64,000 nucleotides of DNA from Paracoccus solventivorans (GTDB lineage: Bacteria; Pseudomonadota; Alphaproteobacteria; Rhodobacterales; Rhodobacteraceae), in the NCBI RefSeq assembly GCF_900142875.1, contig NZ_FRCK01000003.1:62001-126000 (forward strand), written 5' to 3'. Below, one piece after another: positions 51,035-60,385 of the stretch. The stretch's first letter is position 1; each line of letters begins with the position of its first letter. Below the pieces are notes generated by a model. It was given only the letters and a program-made list of their open reading frames with translations, did no database searches and had not been told where the DNA came from. The translations under genes were made by a program, and so were the position numbers.

Positions 51035-53686
51035 GTGGTCCGCGCCGACCTGACCGTCGGCCGCCGCTTCCGCGACGATCTGGAATCGACCGCGCCCGAT
51101 TACGAACGCAGCTATGTCGACGGCAGGCTGGCGTTCTATATCAAGGGCAGCACCGCCGGCGGCTATCGCATCACCTCGTCGCTGGACACGGGCGAGGGGC
51201 CGGTGGACGAGATCTTCAGCCGGCTGGACGAAAAGGACCCGCGCAACGTGCTGCGCCGGCTCGACCCCGAGGACATGTATCCGACCTATGGCGACGACAG
51301 CTCGTCCTTTGATGACGCGCCGACTTCGGGGCGGATCTACCTCAAGGTCGAAAAGGACCAGAACAGCTTCCTGTGGGGCGATTTCAAGGCCGACAGCATC
51401 AGCGGCCGGCTGAGCCCGGGATCGCGCGCGCTTTACGGCGCCAAGGTCGATCTGGCAACCGAGGCGCTGACCGGGGACGGCGACCCCCGCGCGCGGGTGG
51501 TGCTGTACGCGGCCCAGCCCGACACGCTGCCGCAGCGCGACATCCTGCGCGGCACCGGCGGCTCGGTCTATTTCCTCAAGCGGCAGGACATCAACGGCGG
51601 CTCGGAAACCGTGACGGTGCAGGTCGTCGACCCCGACACCGGCCGGGTGGTGCGCACCCGCCGCCTGTCCGCCGGCGTCGATTACGAGATCGACTATTTC
51701 CAGGGCGTCATCACCCTGGCTGAGCCGCTGAACTCCTCGGCCTCGGGCAGCGGCATCATCGGCAGCGGCCCGCTGGGCAGCTATGACGTCAACCTGGTCG
51801 TCCAGTACGAATACACCCCCACGATCAGCGACGTGGACGGCCATTCTCTGGGCGGGCGGGCCGAGTTCAACGTGACCGAAGGGCTGCGGCTGGGCGTTTC
51901 GGCGATGAAGGAAAACACCGCCAACGCCGATGTGGCTGCCGACCAGCGCATGGCGGCGGTGGACCTGCGCTATGAGTTCGGCGAACAGAGCCATGTGCTG
52001 GTCGAGGCCGCGCAAAGCGAGGGGCCGGGCTTTGGCCGCTCGATCTCGACCGACGGCGGGCTGACCATCAGCGACGGCGGCGTGTCCGGCGTGGATAACC
52101 GCGCCCGCGCCTACAGCGCCGACACCCATCTGAGCTTCGGCGACCTGGGGCTGGCGATGCCGGGCTATCTGACGGTCTATGGCGAAAGCAAGCAGGCCGG
52201 GTTTTCCACCCTGACCGAGGACGTGACCGAGGATCAGTGGCTGTGGGGGCTTGAATCCGAGGTCGAGCTGAGCGCGCAGTCCCGCGTCGCGATGCTGTAC
52301 GAACGCTTCCACCGCGACGGCGGCGACCGCAAGGACAGCGGCGAGCTGCGCTATTCGCGCGACCTGAACGCCAACTGGACGCTGGATCTGGCGGTGGCGC
52401 ATCTGGACCGCGTGGTGCTGTCGCGCCCCGAGGACACCGGCCGCCGCACCGATCTGGGCGCGCGGCTGACGTGGGAGCGGGACGACGACCTGAAGATCTA
52501 CGGTTTCGGGCAGGGCACGGTCAGCCGCTCGGGGCAGGTGTCGCGCAACAACCGGCTGGGGCTGGGCTTCGAGACCCGGCTGACCGAAAAGCTGCGCTTC
52601 GCCGCGGAATATTCCGACGGCTCGCTGGGCGAGGGCGGCGCGGCCCGCGTCACCTATGCGCCCACCGCCGACAGCGAGGTCTATCTGGGCTATACGCTGG
52701 ACCCGACCCGCAGCGAGGACATGCGCGAGCTGATCGGCCGCGATGACGGCGTGATCGTCGCCGGGACCCGGTACCGCTATTCGGACCGCTTCTCGACCTT
52801 CGCCGAAAACCGCTGGGATCTTTACGGCACGCGCCGCTCGCTCGCGGAATCCTACGGCGTCACCTATACGCCCGGCGAACGCTGGACGATCACCGGCGGC
52901 ATGGAGATCGGCACCGTGCGCGACAGCATCGGCGGCGATTTCGAGCGCCGGGCGGTGTCGCTGGGGCTGGGCTACAGCGACAACGACCTGGTGCGCGGGC
53001 GGGCTCGGCTGGAATACCGCACCGAAGAGGGCGAGGGGCTGACGCGCGACCGCGATACCTGGGCCCTGGCGCTGGGGTATGAATACAAGGTCAACGACGA
53101 CTGGCGGCTGCTGTTCAACCTCGATTCGCTGTTTTCGGACAGCGCCGAGGACAGCTATCGCGACGGCGAGTATCTGGAGTTCGGCCTGGGCTATGCCTAT
53201 CGCCCGGTGCTGAACGACCGCCTGAACATGCTGCTGAAATACACCTATCTGCACGACCTGCCGGGCGAGGATCAGGTCACCGCCTCGGGGTCCGAGGACG
53301 GGCCGATGCAGAAAAGCCATGTGTTCTCGGTGGATGCCAACTACGACCTGACGCCCAAGCTGACCATCGGCGGCAAATACGGCTATCGCCGCTCCAAGGT
53401 GGCGGATCGCGGGACCGAGGATTTCGTGACCTCCTCCGCCGATCTGGCGATCCTGCGGCTGGACTGGCACGTCGTCCACATGTGGGACATCCTGGCCGAG
53501 GGCCGGATCCTGCGCACCCGCGAACTGAAGATCGACGAGACCGGCGCGCTGCTGGGCGTCTATCGCCATCTCGGCAACCACGCCAAGATCGGGGTCGGCT
53601 ATGAATGGGGCAAGGTCTCGGACGACCTGACCGACCTCGATTATCTCGGCGACGGGCTGTTCCTGAACCTGGTGGCCAAGTTCTAG
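51035..53686 (+). CDS. large beta-barrel-type outer-membrane protein, probably 5'-truncated
   Basis: 883-residue frame (GTG at 51035) with no signal peptide. Residues about 1-270 form a conserved beta domain (YERSYVDGRLAFYIKGS, RRLDPEDMYPTYGDDSS, LRGTGGSVYFLKRQDI, YFQGVITLAEPLN); the rest is repeated amphipathic strands with aromatic girdles, ending in GLFLNLVAKF as outer-membrane barrels do. Similar proteins, as far as I recall them, have long N-terminal repeat regions and a signal. The frame stays open upstream but becomes meaningless before about 51020. Either a truncated gene or one with an unrecognised start. A hairpin follows at 53691. Confidence 0.7.
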   Translation: MVRADLTVGRRFRDDLESTAPDYERSYVDGRLAFYIKGSTAGGYRITSSLDTGEGPVDEIFSRLDEKDPRNVLRRLDPEDMYPTYGDDSSSFDDAPTSGRIYLKVEKDQNSFLWGDFKADSISGRLSPGSRALYGAKVDLATEALTGDGDPRARVVLYAAQPDTLPQRDILRGTGGSVYFLKRQDINGGSETVTVQVVDPDTGRVVRTRRLSAGVDYEIDYFQGVITLAEPLNSSASGSGIIGSGPLGSYDVNLVVQYEYTPTISDVDGHSLGGRAEFNVTEGLRLGVSAMKENTANADVAADQRMAAVDLRYEFGEQSHVLVEAAQSEGPGFGRSISTDGGLTISDGGVSGVDNRARAYSADTHLSFGDLGLAMPGYLTVYGESKQAGFSTLTEDVTEDQWLWGLESEVELSAQSRVAMLYERFHRDGGDRKDSGELRYSRDLNANWTLDLAVAHLDRVVLSRPEDTGRRTDLGARLTWERDDDLKIYGFGQGTVSRSGQVSRNNRLGLGFETRLTEKLRFAAEYSDGSLGEGGAARVTYAPTADSEVYLGYTLDPTRSEDMRELIGRDDGVIVAGTRYRYSDRFSTFAENRWDLYGTRRSLAESYGVTYTPGERWTITGGMEIGTVRDSIGGDFERRAVSLGLGYSDNDLVRGRARLEYRTEEGEGLTRDRDTWALALGYEYKVNDDWRLLFNLDSLFSDSAEDSYRDGEYLEFGLGYAYRPVLNDRLNMLLKYTYLHDLPGEDQVTASGSEDGPMQKSHVFSVDANYDLTPKLTIGGKYGYRRSKVADRGTEDFVTSSADLAILRLDWHVVHMWDILAEGRILRTRELKIDETGALLGVYRHLGNHAKIGVGYEWGKVSDDLTDLDYLGDGLFLNLVAKF

Positions 53687-53690
53687 GCGC

Positions 53691-53710
53691 GGGCGCCCGT
53701 CGGGGCGCCC
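53691..53710 (+). terminator. hairpin after the barrel-protein gene
   Basis: GGGCGCCC repeated as a self-complementary pair around a GTCG loop gives a perfect 8-bp stem starting four bases after the stop. No T-run follows. Likely transcript end. Confidence 0.5.
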
Positions 53711-53810
53711 CCGTCCCCCGGCGGCGGCCCTGCTCGCCGGCCTTGACCCTTGCCAGACCGCCGCGCCCCGTCCTAGCATCCAGCCCCGGACGAGGAGGAG
53801 AGCGGCCGAG

Positions 53811-54203
53811 ATGTGCGATGTCCTGATCGCGGAGGATGAGCCCACCATACTCGAAACCCTGAGCTTCCTGCTGGGGCGCGCGGGGTGGAGCGTGGCCTCG
53901 GTCACCGACGGGGCGGCGGTGCTGGACATGGTGCGGCGCACGCGCCCGGGAATGCTGGTGCTGGACGTGATGCTGCCGGGGCGCAGCGGGCTCGACATCC
54001 TGCGCTCGCTGCGGACGGACCCGGAACAGGCCGACATGCCGGTGCTGATCCTGACCGCGCGCGGGCAAAGCCACGACCGGCAGCTGGCGCTGGATCTCAA
54101 GGCCGACGGTTTCATTTCCAAGCCCTTCGCCAACGACGACGTGGTGGACGAGGTGCAGCGCCTGCTGGGGCAGCGCGCCGCCCGCATCGCCGCCTCGGGC
54201 TAG
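53811..54203 (+). CDS. single-domain response regulator
   Basis: 130-residue receiver domain alone: acidic pair in LIAEDEPT, phospho-acceptor D52 in LVLDVMLPG, LTARG switch and the Lys in FISKPF. No output domain. Strong ribosome site (GAGGAGGAGAG). It precedes by a few bases a small membrane protein and a symporter-kinase fusion, so it is the likely phosphorylation partner of that kinase and might pass the signal by protein contact or to a phosphotransferase. Confidence 0.9.
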   Translation: MCDVLIAEDEPTILETLSFLLGRAGWSVASVTDGAAVLDMVRRTRPGMLVLDVMLPGRSGLDILRSLRTDPEQADMPVLILTARGQSHDRQLALDLKADGFISKPFANDDVVDEVQRLLGQRAARIAASG

Positions 54204-54212
54204 GGCGCGGGC

Positions 54213-54467
54213 GTGGCCGGGCCGCCGAACCGCCCCGCCGGGGACACGCGCCGCCGCGACGCGGCCTTTGTCCTGCCCGCCTTCGGCACGCTGCTGCTGC
54301 TGCCGCCGTTCCTGAACCTGTTCAACCGCGGGCTGCTGGTGTTCGGCATCCCGCTTGAGGCGGTGTATCTGTTCGGGGTCTGGCTGGCGCTGATCCTGGG
54401 CGCCTTTGCGATGACAAGGCGCCGCCCCGACACCGCCGAGGACCCCGCGCCCGGGGATGACGGCTGA
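54213..54467 (+). CDS. small two-helix membrane protein
   Basis: 84-residue protein with two hydrophobic segments (AAFVLPAFGTLLLLPPFLNLF and VYLFGVWLALILGAFAMT) and an acidic tail. The start is a GTG at 54213 with a weak ribosome site. The stop overlaps the ATG of the following sodium-symporter-type kinase (TGATG). Small membrane partners of this kind are common just before sodium:solute symporter-family genes, so it may assist that protein. Family name not certain. Confidence 0.7.
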   Translation: MAGPPNRPAGDTRRRDAAFVLPAFGTLLLLPPFLNLFNRGLLVFGIPLEAVYLFGVWLALILGAFAMTRRRPDTAEDPAPGDDG

Positions 54468-57238
54468 TGCTGTCGCCCGATTTCGTCATCCTGACCGCGG
54501 TCGCCTATGTCGGGCTGCTGTTCGCGCTGGCCTATGTCTCGGACCTGCGGGCGCGGCAGGGGCGGGCGGGGTTCCTGCGCTCGCCGCTGGTCTATACGCT
54601 GTCGATCTCGGTCTATTGCACCAGCTGGACGTTCTACGGCGCGGTGGGCACCGCGGCCCGCAACGGGCTGGAGTTCATGGCGATCTACATGGGCCCGACG
54701 CTGGTCTTCGTCGGCTGGTGGTTCCTGCTGCGCAAGCTGCTGCGGATCGCGCACGGGCAGCGGATCACCTCGATCGCGGATTTCCTGTCCTCGCGCTTTG
54801 GCAAGTCCAGCAAGCTGGCGATCCTGGTAACGGTGATCGCGGTGGTGACGATCACCCCCTATATCGCGCTGCAGCTCAAGGCGGTGACGACCTCGATCCA
54901 GGTGATCTCGACCGCGGACGGGCGCGGGCGGCTGGCGGGGCTGGGCGACGCGGGGCTGGGGCTGGCGGTGGCGATGGGCATGGCCGTGTTCACCATCCTG
55001 TTCGGCACCCGCAACGTCGACGCGCGCGAACAGCACCCGGGCGTGGTCGCCGCCATCGCATTCGAGGCCAGCGTCAAGTTCGTGGCGCTGGTGGCGGTGG
55101 GGCTGTTCGTGGTCTTCGGCCTGTCCGACGGTCCCGCGCAGATCTACGCCCGCGCCGCCGAGGCCGGGTTCACCATCCACGAGCCCGGCCCCTTCGGCAG
55201 CCGCTGGGTGACGGTGCTGTTCCTGTCGGCCTGCGCGGTGATCTGCCTGCCGCGGCAGTTCCAGATCACCGTGGTGGAAAACGCCGACGAAAACCACCTG
55301 CGCACCGCCGCCTGGGCGTTCCCGGCCTATCTGCTGCTGATGAGCCTGTTCACCCTGCCCATCGCCTTTTACGGGCTCGCGACCATGCCGGAGGGGTCGA
55401 ACCCGGACATGTTCGTGCTGACCCTGCCGATGGCGGCCGACCAGAACGCGCTGGCGCTGTTTGCCTTTATCGGGGGGTTTTCCTCGGCCACCTCGATGAT
55501 CATCGTGGCCTCCATCGCGCTGTCGATCATGGTGTCGAACCATATCGTGCTGCCGCTGGCGCTGCGCTTTACCCGCGACCTGGCCGCGCACGAGGCGCAG
55601 GGCATCGCGCGGCTGCTGCTGGTCAGCCGGCGCACCTCGATCGCGGTGATCCTGTTCCTGGGGTTCATCTATTTCTGGCTGACCGGGGAAAGCGGGGCGC
55701 TGGCGCCGATCGGGCTGATCTCATTCGCCGGGGTGGCGCAGTTCCTGCCGGCGCTGCTGGCGGCGCTGTACTGGCGCGGCGCCACGGTGCGCGGCGCGCT
55801 GGCCGGGATGGGGCTGGGGTTCGCGGTCTGGGGCTGGACGCTGTTCCTGCCCAGTTTCGCCGCCGGCAGCGACATGGTGGCGGGGCTGCTGGCGCGGGGC
55901 CCCTGGGGGATCGCCGCGCTGCGCCCGCAGGCGCTGTTCGGGATGGGTGACACCGACCCGCTGGTGCATTCGCTGTTCTGGAGCATGTTGCTGAACGCGG
56001 GCATGCTGGTGCTGACCTCGCTGGCTACAAGGCAGGACCGGCTGGAGCGGATCCAGGCCGGGGTGTTCGTGGACGTGTTCCGCTCGGGGCAGCGCGGGCA
56101 GGGGCATGGCGGCACCGGCCGGGCGATCCGCAGCACAGCCACCGCCGACGACCTGTTCTTTCTGGCCGAGCGGGTGCTGGGCTGGCAGCGCGCCCGTGCG
56201 CTGTTCGAGGATGCGGGCATCCGCCATGGTGCGCACGCCCGCGGCGCCGACGCGCCGCCCGCCTTCGTCATCCGGCTGGAACGCGAGCTGGCCAGTTCCA
56301 TCGGCGCGGCCTCGGCGCATATCCTGCTGTCCAAGGTGGTGCGGGGCGACGCGCTGTCGCTGGACGAGGTGATGCAGATCGCCGACGAAACGCTGCAGGT
56401 GATCTCGCACTCCAACGAGCTGGAAAAGAAGTCCAACGAGCTGCGCCAGACCGCCCGGCAGCTGCAAGAGGCGAACGCAAAGCTGCACGCGCTGCACCGG
56501 CAGAAGGACGATTTCCTCAGCCAGGTCAGCCACGAGGTGCGCACGCCGATGACCTCGATCCGCTCGATTTCCGAAATCCTGATGCGCCAGCCCGATCTGG
56601 ACGAGGCGCAGCGGGACCGCTTCGTCGGGCTGATCCACCACGAAAGCGTCCGGCTGACCCGGCTGCTGGACGAGATCCTGGACCTCAGCGCGCTGGAACA
56701 TGGCGAGCGGGACTGGGAAAACCACCCCGTCGACCCCGAGGCGGCGCTGAGCCGCGCGATGGAGGTCTGCGACGCCATCGCCCGCCAGCGCAACATCGGG
56801 TTCTCGCGCGAGCACGCGCCGGTGCCTGTGGTGGTGGCGGGGGACAGCGACCGGCTGTGCCAGGTTTTCATCAACATCATCGCCAACGCCATCGCCCACA
56901 ACCGCGATCCCGAACCGCGGGTGCATGTGCGGTCGCGCGTGACGGCGACGGAATATCAGGTCGAGATCATGGACAACGGGGCCGGGATCGCCCCCGAGTT
57001 CCGCGCCACCATCTTCGACAAGTTCGTCCGCATCGGCGAGGCGGGCAACACCGGCGGCGCCTTCCCGGGGCTGGGGCTGGGGCTGAACATCAGCCACACC
57101 ATCGTGCGCAAGCTGCAGGGCCGGATCGAGCTGGTCGAGGGCGCGCTGCCCGGTGCGTGTTTCCGCATCTCGCTGCCGCTGTGCCCGGCGGCGCCGCCGG
57201 CCCTTGAGGGGTCCTGTCAGGCGGGTGCGTCCTCCTGA
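54467..57238 (+). CDS. sodium:solute symporter-histidine kinase fusion
   Basis: 923-residue sensor with an N-terminal SSS-type symporter of about 12-13 helices (residues 1-520; SISVYCTSWTFYGAVGTAARNGLEF and RITSIADFLSSRFGKSS), a linker with a coiled coil (about 640-680, ELEKKSNELRQTARQLQEANAKL), HisKA with H689 in FLSQVSHEVRTPMTSIRSI, and HATPase with NIIANAIAHN, DNGAGI and GLGLGLNISHTI. Resembles CbrA/CrbS-class kinases, which govern use of carbon sources such as acetate. Partner: the single-domain regulator at 53811. The 3' end overlaps the convergent ScfR-type gene by 22 bases. Confidence 0.9.
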   Translation: MLSPDFVILTAVAYVGLLFALAYVSDLRARQGRAGFLRSPLVYTLSISVYCTSWTFYGAVGTAARNGLEFMAIYMGPTLVFVGWWFLLRKLLRIAHGQRITSIADFLSSRFGKSSKLAILVTVIAVVTITPYIALQLKAVTTSIQVISTADGRGRLAGLGDAGLGLAVAMGMAVFTILFGTRNVDAREQHPGVVAAIAFEASVKFVALVAVGLFVVFGLSDGPAQIYARAAEAGFTIHEPGPFGSRWVTVLFLSACAVICLPRQFQITVVENADENHLRTAAWAFPAYLLLMSLFTLPIAFYGLATMPEGSNPDMFVLTLPMAADQNALALFAFIGGFSSATSMIIVASIALSIMVSNHIVLPLALRFTRDLAAHEAQGIARLLLVSRRTSIAVILFLGFIYFWLTGESGALAPIGLISFAGVAQFLPALLAALYWRGATVRGALAGMGLGFAVWGWTLFLPSFAAGSDMVAGLLARGPWGIAALRPQALFGMGDTDPLVHSLFWSMLLNAGMLVLTSLATRQDRLERIQAGVFVDVFRSGQRGQGHGGTGRAIRSTATADDLFFLAERVLGWQRARALFEDAGIRHGAHARGADAPPAFVIRLERELASSIGAASAHILLSKVVRGDALSLDEVMQIADETLQVISHSNELEKKSNELRQTARQLQEANAKLHALHRQKDDFLSQVSHEVRTPMTSIRSISEILMRQPDLDEAQRDRFVGLIHHESVRLTRLLDEILDLSALEHGERDWENHPVDPEAALSRAMEVCDAIARQRNIGFSREHAPVPVVVAGDSDRLCQVFINIIANAIAHNRDPEPRVHVRSRVTATEYQVEIMDNGAGIAPEFRATIFDKFVRIGEAGNTGGAFPGLGLGLNISHTIVRKLQGRIELVEGALPGACFRISLPLCPAAPPALEGSCQAGASS

Positions 57239-58770
57239 CGATGGCTGCAATTCTGGCGGATGCACAGCTGGCAGGACGGGCCGACCGCCAGCTGCGTGCT
57301 TGTGTCCGACAGGTTCAGCCCCTGCCCATAGACGGTGCGGTCGGCGTGGTGGATGTCGCAGGCCAGCATCACCGAAAACACCAGCGGCTGTTCGGCCCAG
57401 GTCGAGATCCGCTTGGGCACCGATTTCGCGATCATCAGGAAGCGCGCGCCGTTGGGGAACTCGGCGATCTGGCGGATCACCCCGCCCGCCGCCGCCGTGT
57501 GATAGATCGGCCAGAGCAGGCAGCCATGCCCGCCCCCCGGCAGGCTGAGCCCGGGCAGCGGGAACCGCTTGGTCAGCCGCCCCGAGGGATCGGCGCGCAG
57601 GAACCCGAAGGGCACGCCCTCGGCCCCCGGGCGGCGCAGCGTCACCAGCCGGTGGGCCACCTGCTCGAAACTGGCGCCGTGGATATGGCTGAGCAGGTCG
57701 ATGTCGTAGCGGTGTTCGGCGGCGGTGGCACTGATCCGCTCGTAAGGCATCATCATCGCCCCCGCGACGTAAGAGGACAGCGCCCCCCGCATCAGTTGCC
57801 GCGCCTCGTCCGAGGCGGGTTCCAGCGCCGCGCAGGTCCGGTCCAGCAGCTCGGGCGCGGCCAGTTCGGCGATCTGGCGGCACATGCGGAACACCCGCGT
57901 CGCCAGCGGCGCCGAGGCCCGCAGCCACAGCACCCCGGCCTCGACATCGGCGCGCGAGCGCTCGGCCAGGCGCGGGGCGGGGGCGCCGGGGGCCTCGGGC
58001 CAGCGCTGGCAGCGCAGGCCGAAACGCTCGGCGAGATGTGCGGCCAGCGCGGTTTCCCCGAACGCGCCGGGAATGCTGGCGCGCAGCTCGGCGGCCAGAT
58101 CTTCCAGCTCGGGGAAATGGTTGTTGGCCGCGATGAAGGCGTCCTCGACCTGCCGCACTGGCGAGATGGTGCGCCGCTTGATGGTGGCGCGGTCGAAATA
58201 GCCGACCAGCCCGCGCATGGTGGTGCTCAGTTCCTGCGCCTCGCGGTTGATGGCGACGGTGAAGCGGCGGCGGTCGGCCTCGCTCAGATCCTCGACCCGG
58301 GCGATGATCTCGGCGCTCGACCGCATTCCGGTCAGCCGGTTCAGCACCTCGTGCAGCATCTGCCCCAGCAGCGGGTCCGAGGCGAAGCGGTTGGTGAAGG
58401 CCTCGACCTCGGCCATCGCCTCGGCGCCCATGCGGTGCAGCCGGATCAGCGCCTGCGCCACCTCGGGGAAGCGGGCCAGCAGGTCGCGGAAATCGGTCTG
58501 GCCGAAATCCAGCCCCTGCAGCACCGGGTCGCGCAGCATCTCCTGCACGTTCTGCAGGGTCTTCTGTTCCTGGTCGCCCGACAGCGCGTCGATGTCCAGC
58601 TGCAGATGTTCCGCGATGCGCAGCAGGAGCGCGCCGCCGACGTCGCGTTTCGAGTTCTCGATCAGGTTCAGGTAGCTGGACGAGATCCCGACCATCCGGG
58701 CCAGCGCCGCCTGCGAGATGCCGCGGTCCAGCCGCTGCCGACGTATCCTGATGCCGACCGGCGCGCGCAT
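57217..58770 (-). CDS. ScfR-type short-chain fatty acyl-CoA regulator (XRE family)
   Basis: 517-residue regulator: N-terminal XRE helix-turn-helix (residues about 5-60, IRRQRLDRGISQAALARMVGISSSYLNLIENSKRD), a middle region including an ImmA/IrrE-like part around LSSYVAGAMMMPYERISATAAEHRYDIDLLSHIHGASFEQVAHRLVTL, and a C-terminal domain with a CQLCIRQNC cysteine cluster. This layout matches RamB/PrpR/PccR-type regulators that sense short acyl-CoAs. ATG at 58770 follows AGGGGGA. Divergent from the ABC transporter operon, whose promoter holds matching half-sites. Confidence 0.85.
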   Translation of the reverse strand: MRAPVGIRIRRQRLDRGISQAALARMVGISSSYLNLIENSKRDVGGALLLRIAEHLQLDIDALSGDQEQKTLQNVQEMLRDPVLQGLDFGQTDFRDLLARFPEVAQALIRLHRMGAEAMAEVEAFTNRFASDPLLGQMLHEVLNRLTGMRSSAEIIARVEDLSEADRRRFTVAINREAQELSTTMRGLVGYFDRATIKRRTISPVRQVEDAFIAANNHFPELEDLAAELRASIPGAFGETALAAHLAERFGLRCQRWPEAPGAPAPRLAERSRADVEAGVLWLRASAPLATRVFRMCRQIAELAAPELLDRTCAALEPASDEARQLMRGALSSYVAGAMMMPYERISATAAEHRYDIDLLSHIHGASFEQVAHRLVTLRRPGAEGVPFGFLRADPSGRLTKRFPLPGLSLPGGGHGCLLWPIYHTAAAGGVIRQIAEFPNGARFLMIAKSVPKRISTWAEQPLVFSVMLACDIHHADRTVYGQGLNLSDTSTQLAVGPSCQLCIRQNCSHRQEDAPA

Positions 58771-58805
58771 GATGTCCCCCTGTCTTCCCGTCCCTGAGTC
58801 AATCA

Positions 58806-58858
58806 TTGACAGGATTTCTTGTAAATCGTTTGATGGTTTACAAAAAAACTGTTTGCAA
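58806..58858 (+). promoter_or_regulatory. promoter of the ABC operon with ScfR-like operator
   Basis: TTGACA (58806-58811), a 17-base spacer and TTTGAT (58829-58834) form a good sigma70 promoter facing the binding-protein gene. A perfect inverted repeat, TTGTAAA (58819-58825) and TTTACAA (58837-58843), flanks the -10, and TTTGCAA follows at 58852-58858. ScfR regulators such as PccR bind TTTGCAAA-type half-sites, so control by the divergent regulator is likely. Sequence seen; binding inferred. Confidence 0.65.
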
Positions 58859-58940
58859 TCAGGTTCTTATTGAAATCGTTCCATCCATGTCCTCTTGATG
58901 CAAGTAACAATGACAAAAAGTCGCACCAGGGAGGAATGAA

Positions 58941-60290
58941 ATGTCGAAACTGATCATCAACCGGCGCGGGCTGCTGCGCACGATGGGGGCGGGGGCGGCG
59001 GCGACGCTGGCCTCGCCGATGTTCTTCACCCGCGGCGCCTGGGCGCAGAACTTCTGCAACGACCCCACCGCCAGCGGCAAGATCGTGTTCGGCTTCAACG
59101 TGCCGCAGACCGGATCCTATGCCGAAGAGGGGCTGGACCAGCTCAAGGGCTACGAGCTGGCGGTCAAGCACATCAACGGCGAGGGCGACGGCGGGCTGCT
59201 CAACACGCTCAAGCCGCTCAGCCTCAAGGGCAACGGGGTGCTGGGGCAGAAGGTCGCCTTCGTGTCCGGCGACACCCAGACCAACACCGACGCCGCCCGC
59301 GACGGCGCGCGCCGGATGATCGAGCGTGACGGCGCGATCATGGTCACCGGGTCCGTGACCTCGGGCGAGGCGATCGCCGTGCAGTCGCTGTGCCAGGAAC
59401 GCGGCGTGATCTACATGGCCGGGCTGACCCATTCCAACGACACCACCGGCAAGGACAAGCGCCGCTACGGTTTCCGGCATTTCTTCAACGCCTATCAGTC
59501 GGGCGTCGCCATCGCCCCGCATCTGGCCGAGGCCTATGGCCGCGACCGCCGCGCCTATCACCTGACCGCCGACTACACCTGGGGCTGGACACAAGAGGAA
59601 TCGATCAAGAACGCCACCGAGGCGCTGGGCTGGGAAACCGTCGCCACCGTGCGCACGCCGCTGGGGCTGGGCGATTATTCGCAATACCTGACCCCGGTGC
59701 TGAACTCGGGCGCGGACGTGCTGATCCTGAACCACTACGGCCACGACATGGTGAACTCGCTGCCGCAGGCGGTGCAGTTCGGGCTGCGCGACCGCCAGGC
59801 CAACGGCAAGAACTTCGAGATCGTGGTGCCGATGTTCTCGGAACTGATGGCGGTGGGCGCGGGCGAGGCGGTCAAGGGCATCATCGGCACCTCGAACTGG
59901 CACTGGGCGCTTGAGGACGAGGGCACCAAGGCCTTTACCAAATCCTACGGTGAGGCTTACGGCGCGCCGCCCTCGCAGTCGGCCCATACCGGCTATGTGC
60001 AGGCCATCCTTTACGCCGATGCGGTGGAACGCGCCGGGTCCTTCTATCCGCCCGAGGTCATCAAGGCGCTGGAAGGCCACGAGTTCGACGGCATGGGCAA
60101 CGGCCCGACGCTGTATCGCGACAGCGATCACCAGTGCTTCAAGGAAGTGCTGGTGGTGCGCGGCAACGACGCCCCCACCAGCAAGTTCGACGTGCTGAAC
60201 GTGATCGGCCGCTCGGCCCGCGACGAAGTCACCTATGACCCCGCGATCTTCGGCGGCGAGCTGGGCCCCTACGAGCCCAACCAGTGCTGA
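58941..60290 (+). CDS. branched-chain-amino-acid-type ABC substrate-binding protein
   Basis: 449-residue periplasmic receptor with a twin-arginine signal (NRRGLLRTMGAGAAATLASPMFF). Type I binding-protein fold: GKIVFGFNVPQTGSYAEEGLDQLKGYELAVKHIN, the ligand-contact MVTGSVTSGEAIAVQ, and GYVQAILYADAVERAG. Contains a Trp/Tyr-rich stretch (LTADYTWGWTQEES). Longer than LivJ (about 365) and typical of receptors for short-chain or aromatic acids and amides. First gene of the operon. Next to an acyl-CoA-sensing regulator, which suggests a carboxylate ligand. Confidence 0.88.
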   Translation: MSKLIINRRGLLRTMGAGAAATLASPMFFTRGAWAQNFCNDPTASGKIVFGFNVPQTGSYAEEGLDQLKGYELAVKHINGEGDGGLLNTLKPLSLKGNGVLGQKVAFVSGDTQTNTDAARDGARRMIERDGAIMVTGSVTSGEAIAVQSLCQERGVIYMAGLTHSNDTTGKDKRRYGFRHFFNAYQSGVAIAPHLAEAYGRDRRAYHLTADYTWGWTQEESIKNATEALGWETVATVRTPLGLGDYSQYLTPVLNSGADVLILNHYGHDMVNSLPQAVQFGLRDRQANGKNFEIVVPMFSELMAVGAGEAVKGIIGTSNWHWALEDEGTKAFTKSYGEAYGAPPSQSAHTGYVQAILYADAVERAGSFYPPEVIKALEGHEFDGMGNGPTLYRDSDHQCFKEVLVVRGNDAPTSKFDVLNVIGRSARDEVTYDPAIFGGELGPYEPNQC

Positions 60291-60303
60291 TCGCGCAGTG
60301 ATC

Positions 60304-60337
60304 CGGGGCCCGGCGCGCGTTAGCGGGCCGGGCCCTG
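60304..60337 (+). promoter_or_regulatory. intercistronic hairpin between receptor and permease genes
   Basis: GGGCCCGGC and GCCGGGCCC pair perfectly over 9 bp, extendable by two more pairs, around a 12-base loop. It starts 14 bases after the receptor stop and lies 49 bases before the permease start. Same position and probable role as the pstS-pstC hairpin: keeping receptor mRNA in excess. No T-run. Confidence 0.65.
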
Positions 60338-60385
60338 CCGTCACCAATCACAAGAAAATACGGGGCCTGACCCGCAGGGGGGAAA

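Noticed and set aside
50972..54187. 1071-codon minus-strand frame opposite the barrel protein and response regulator
   Set aside because: Antisense shadow; plus-strand proteins have clear family motifs and codon periodicity.
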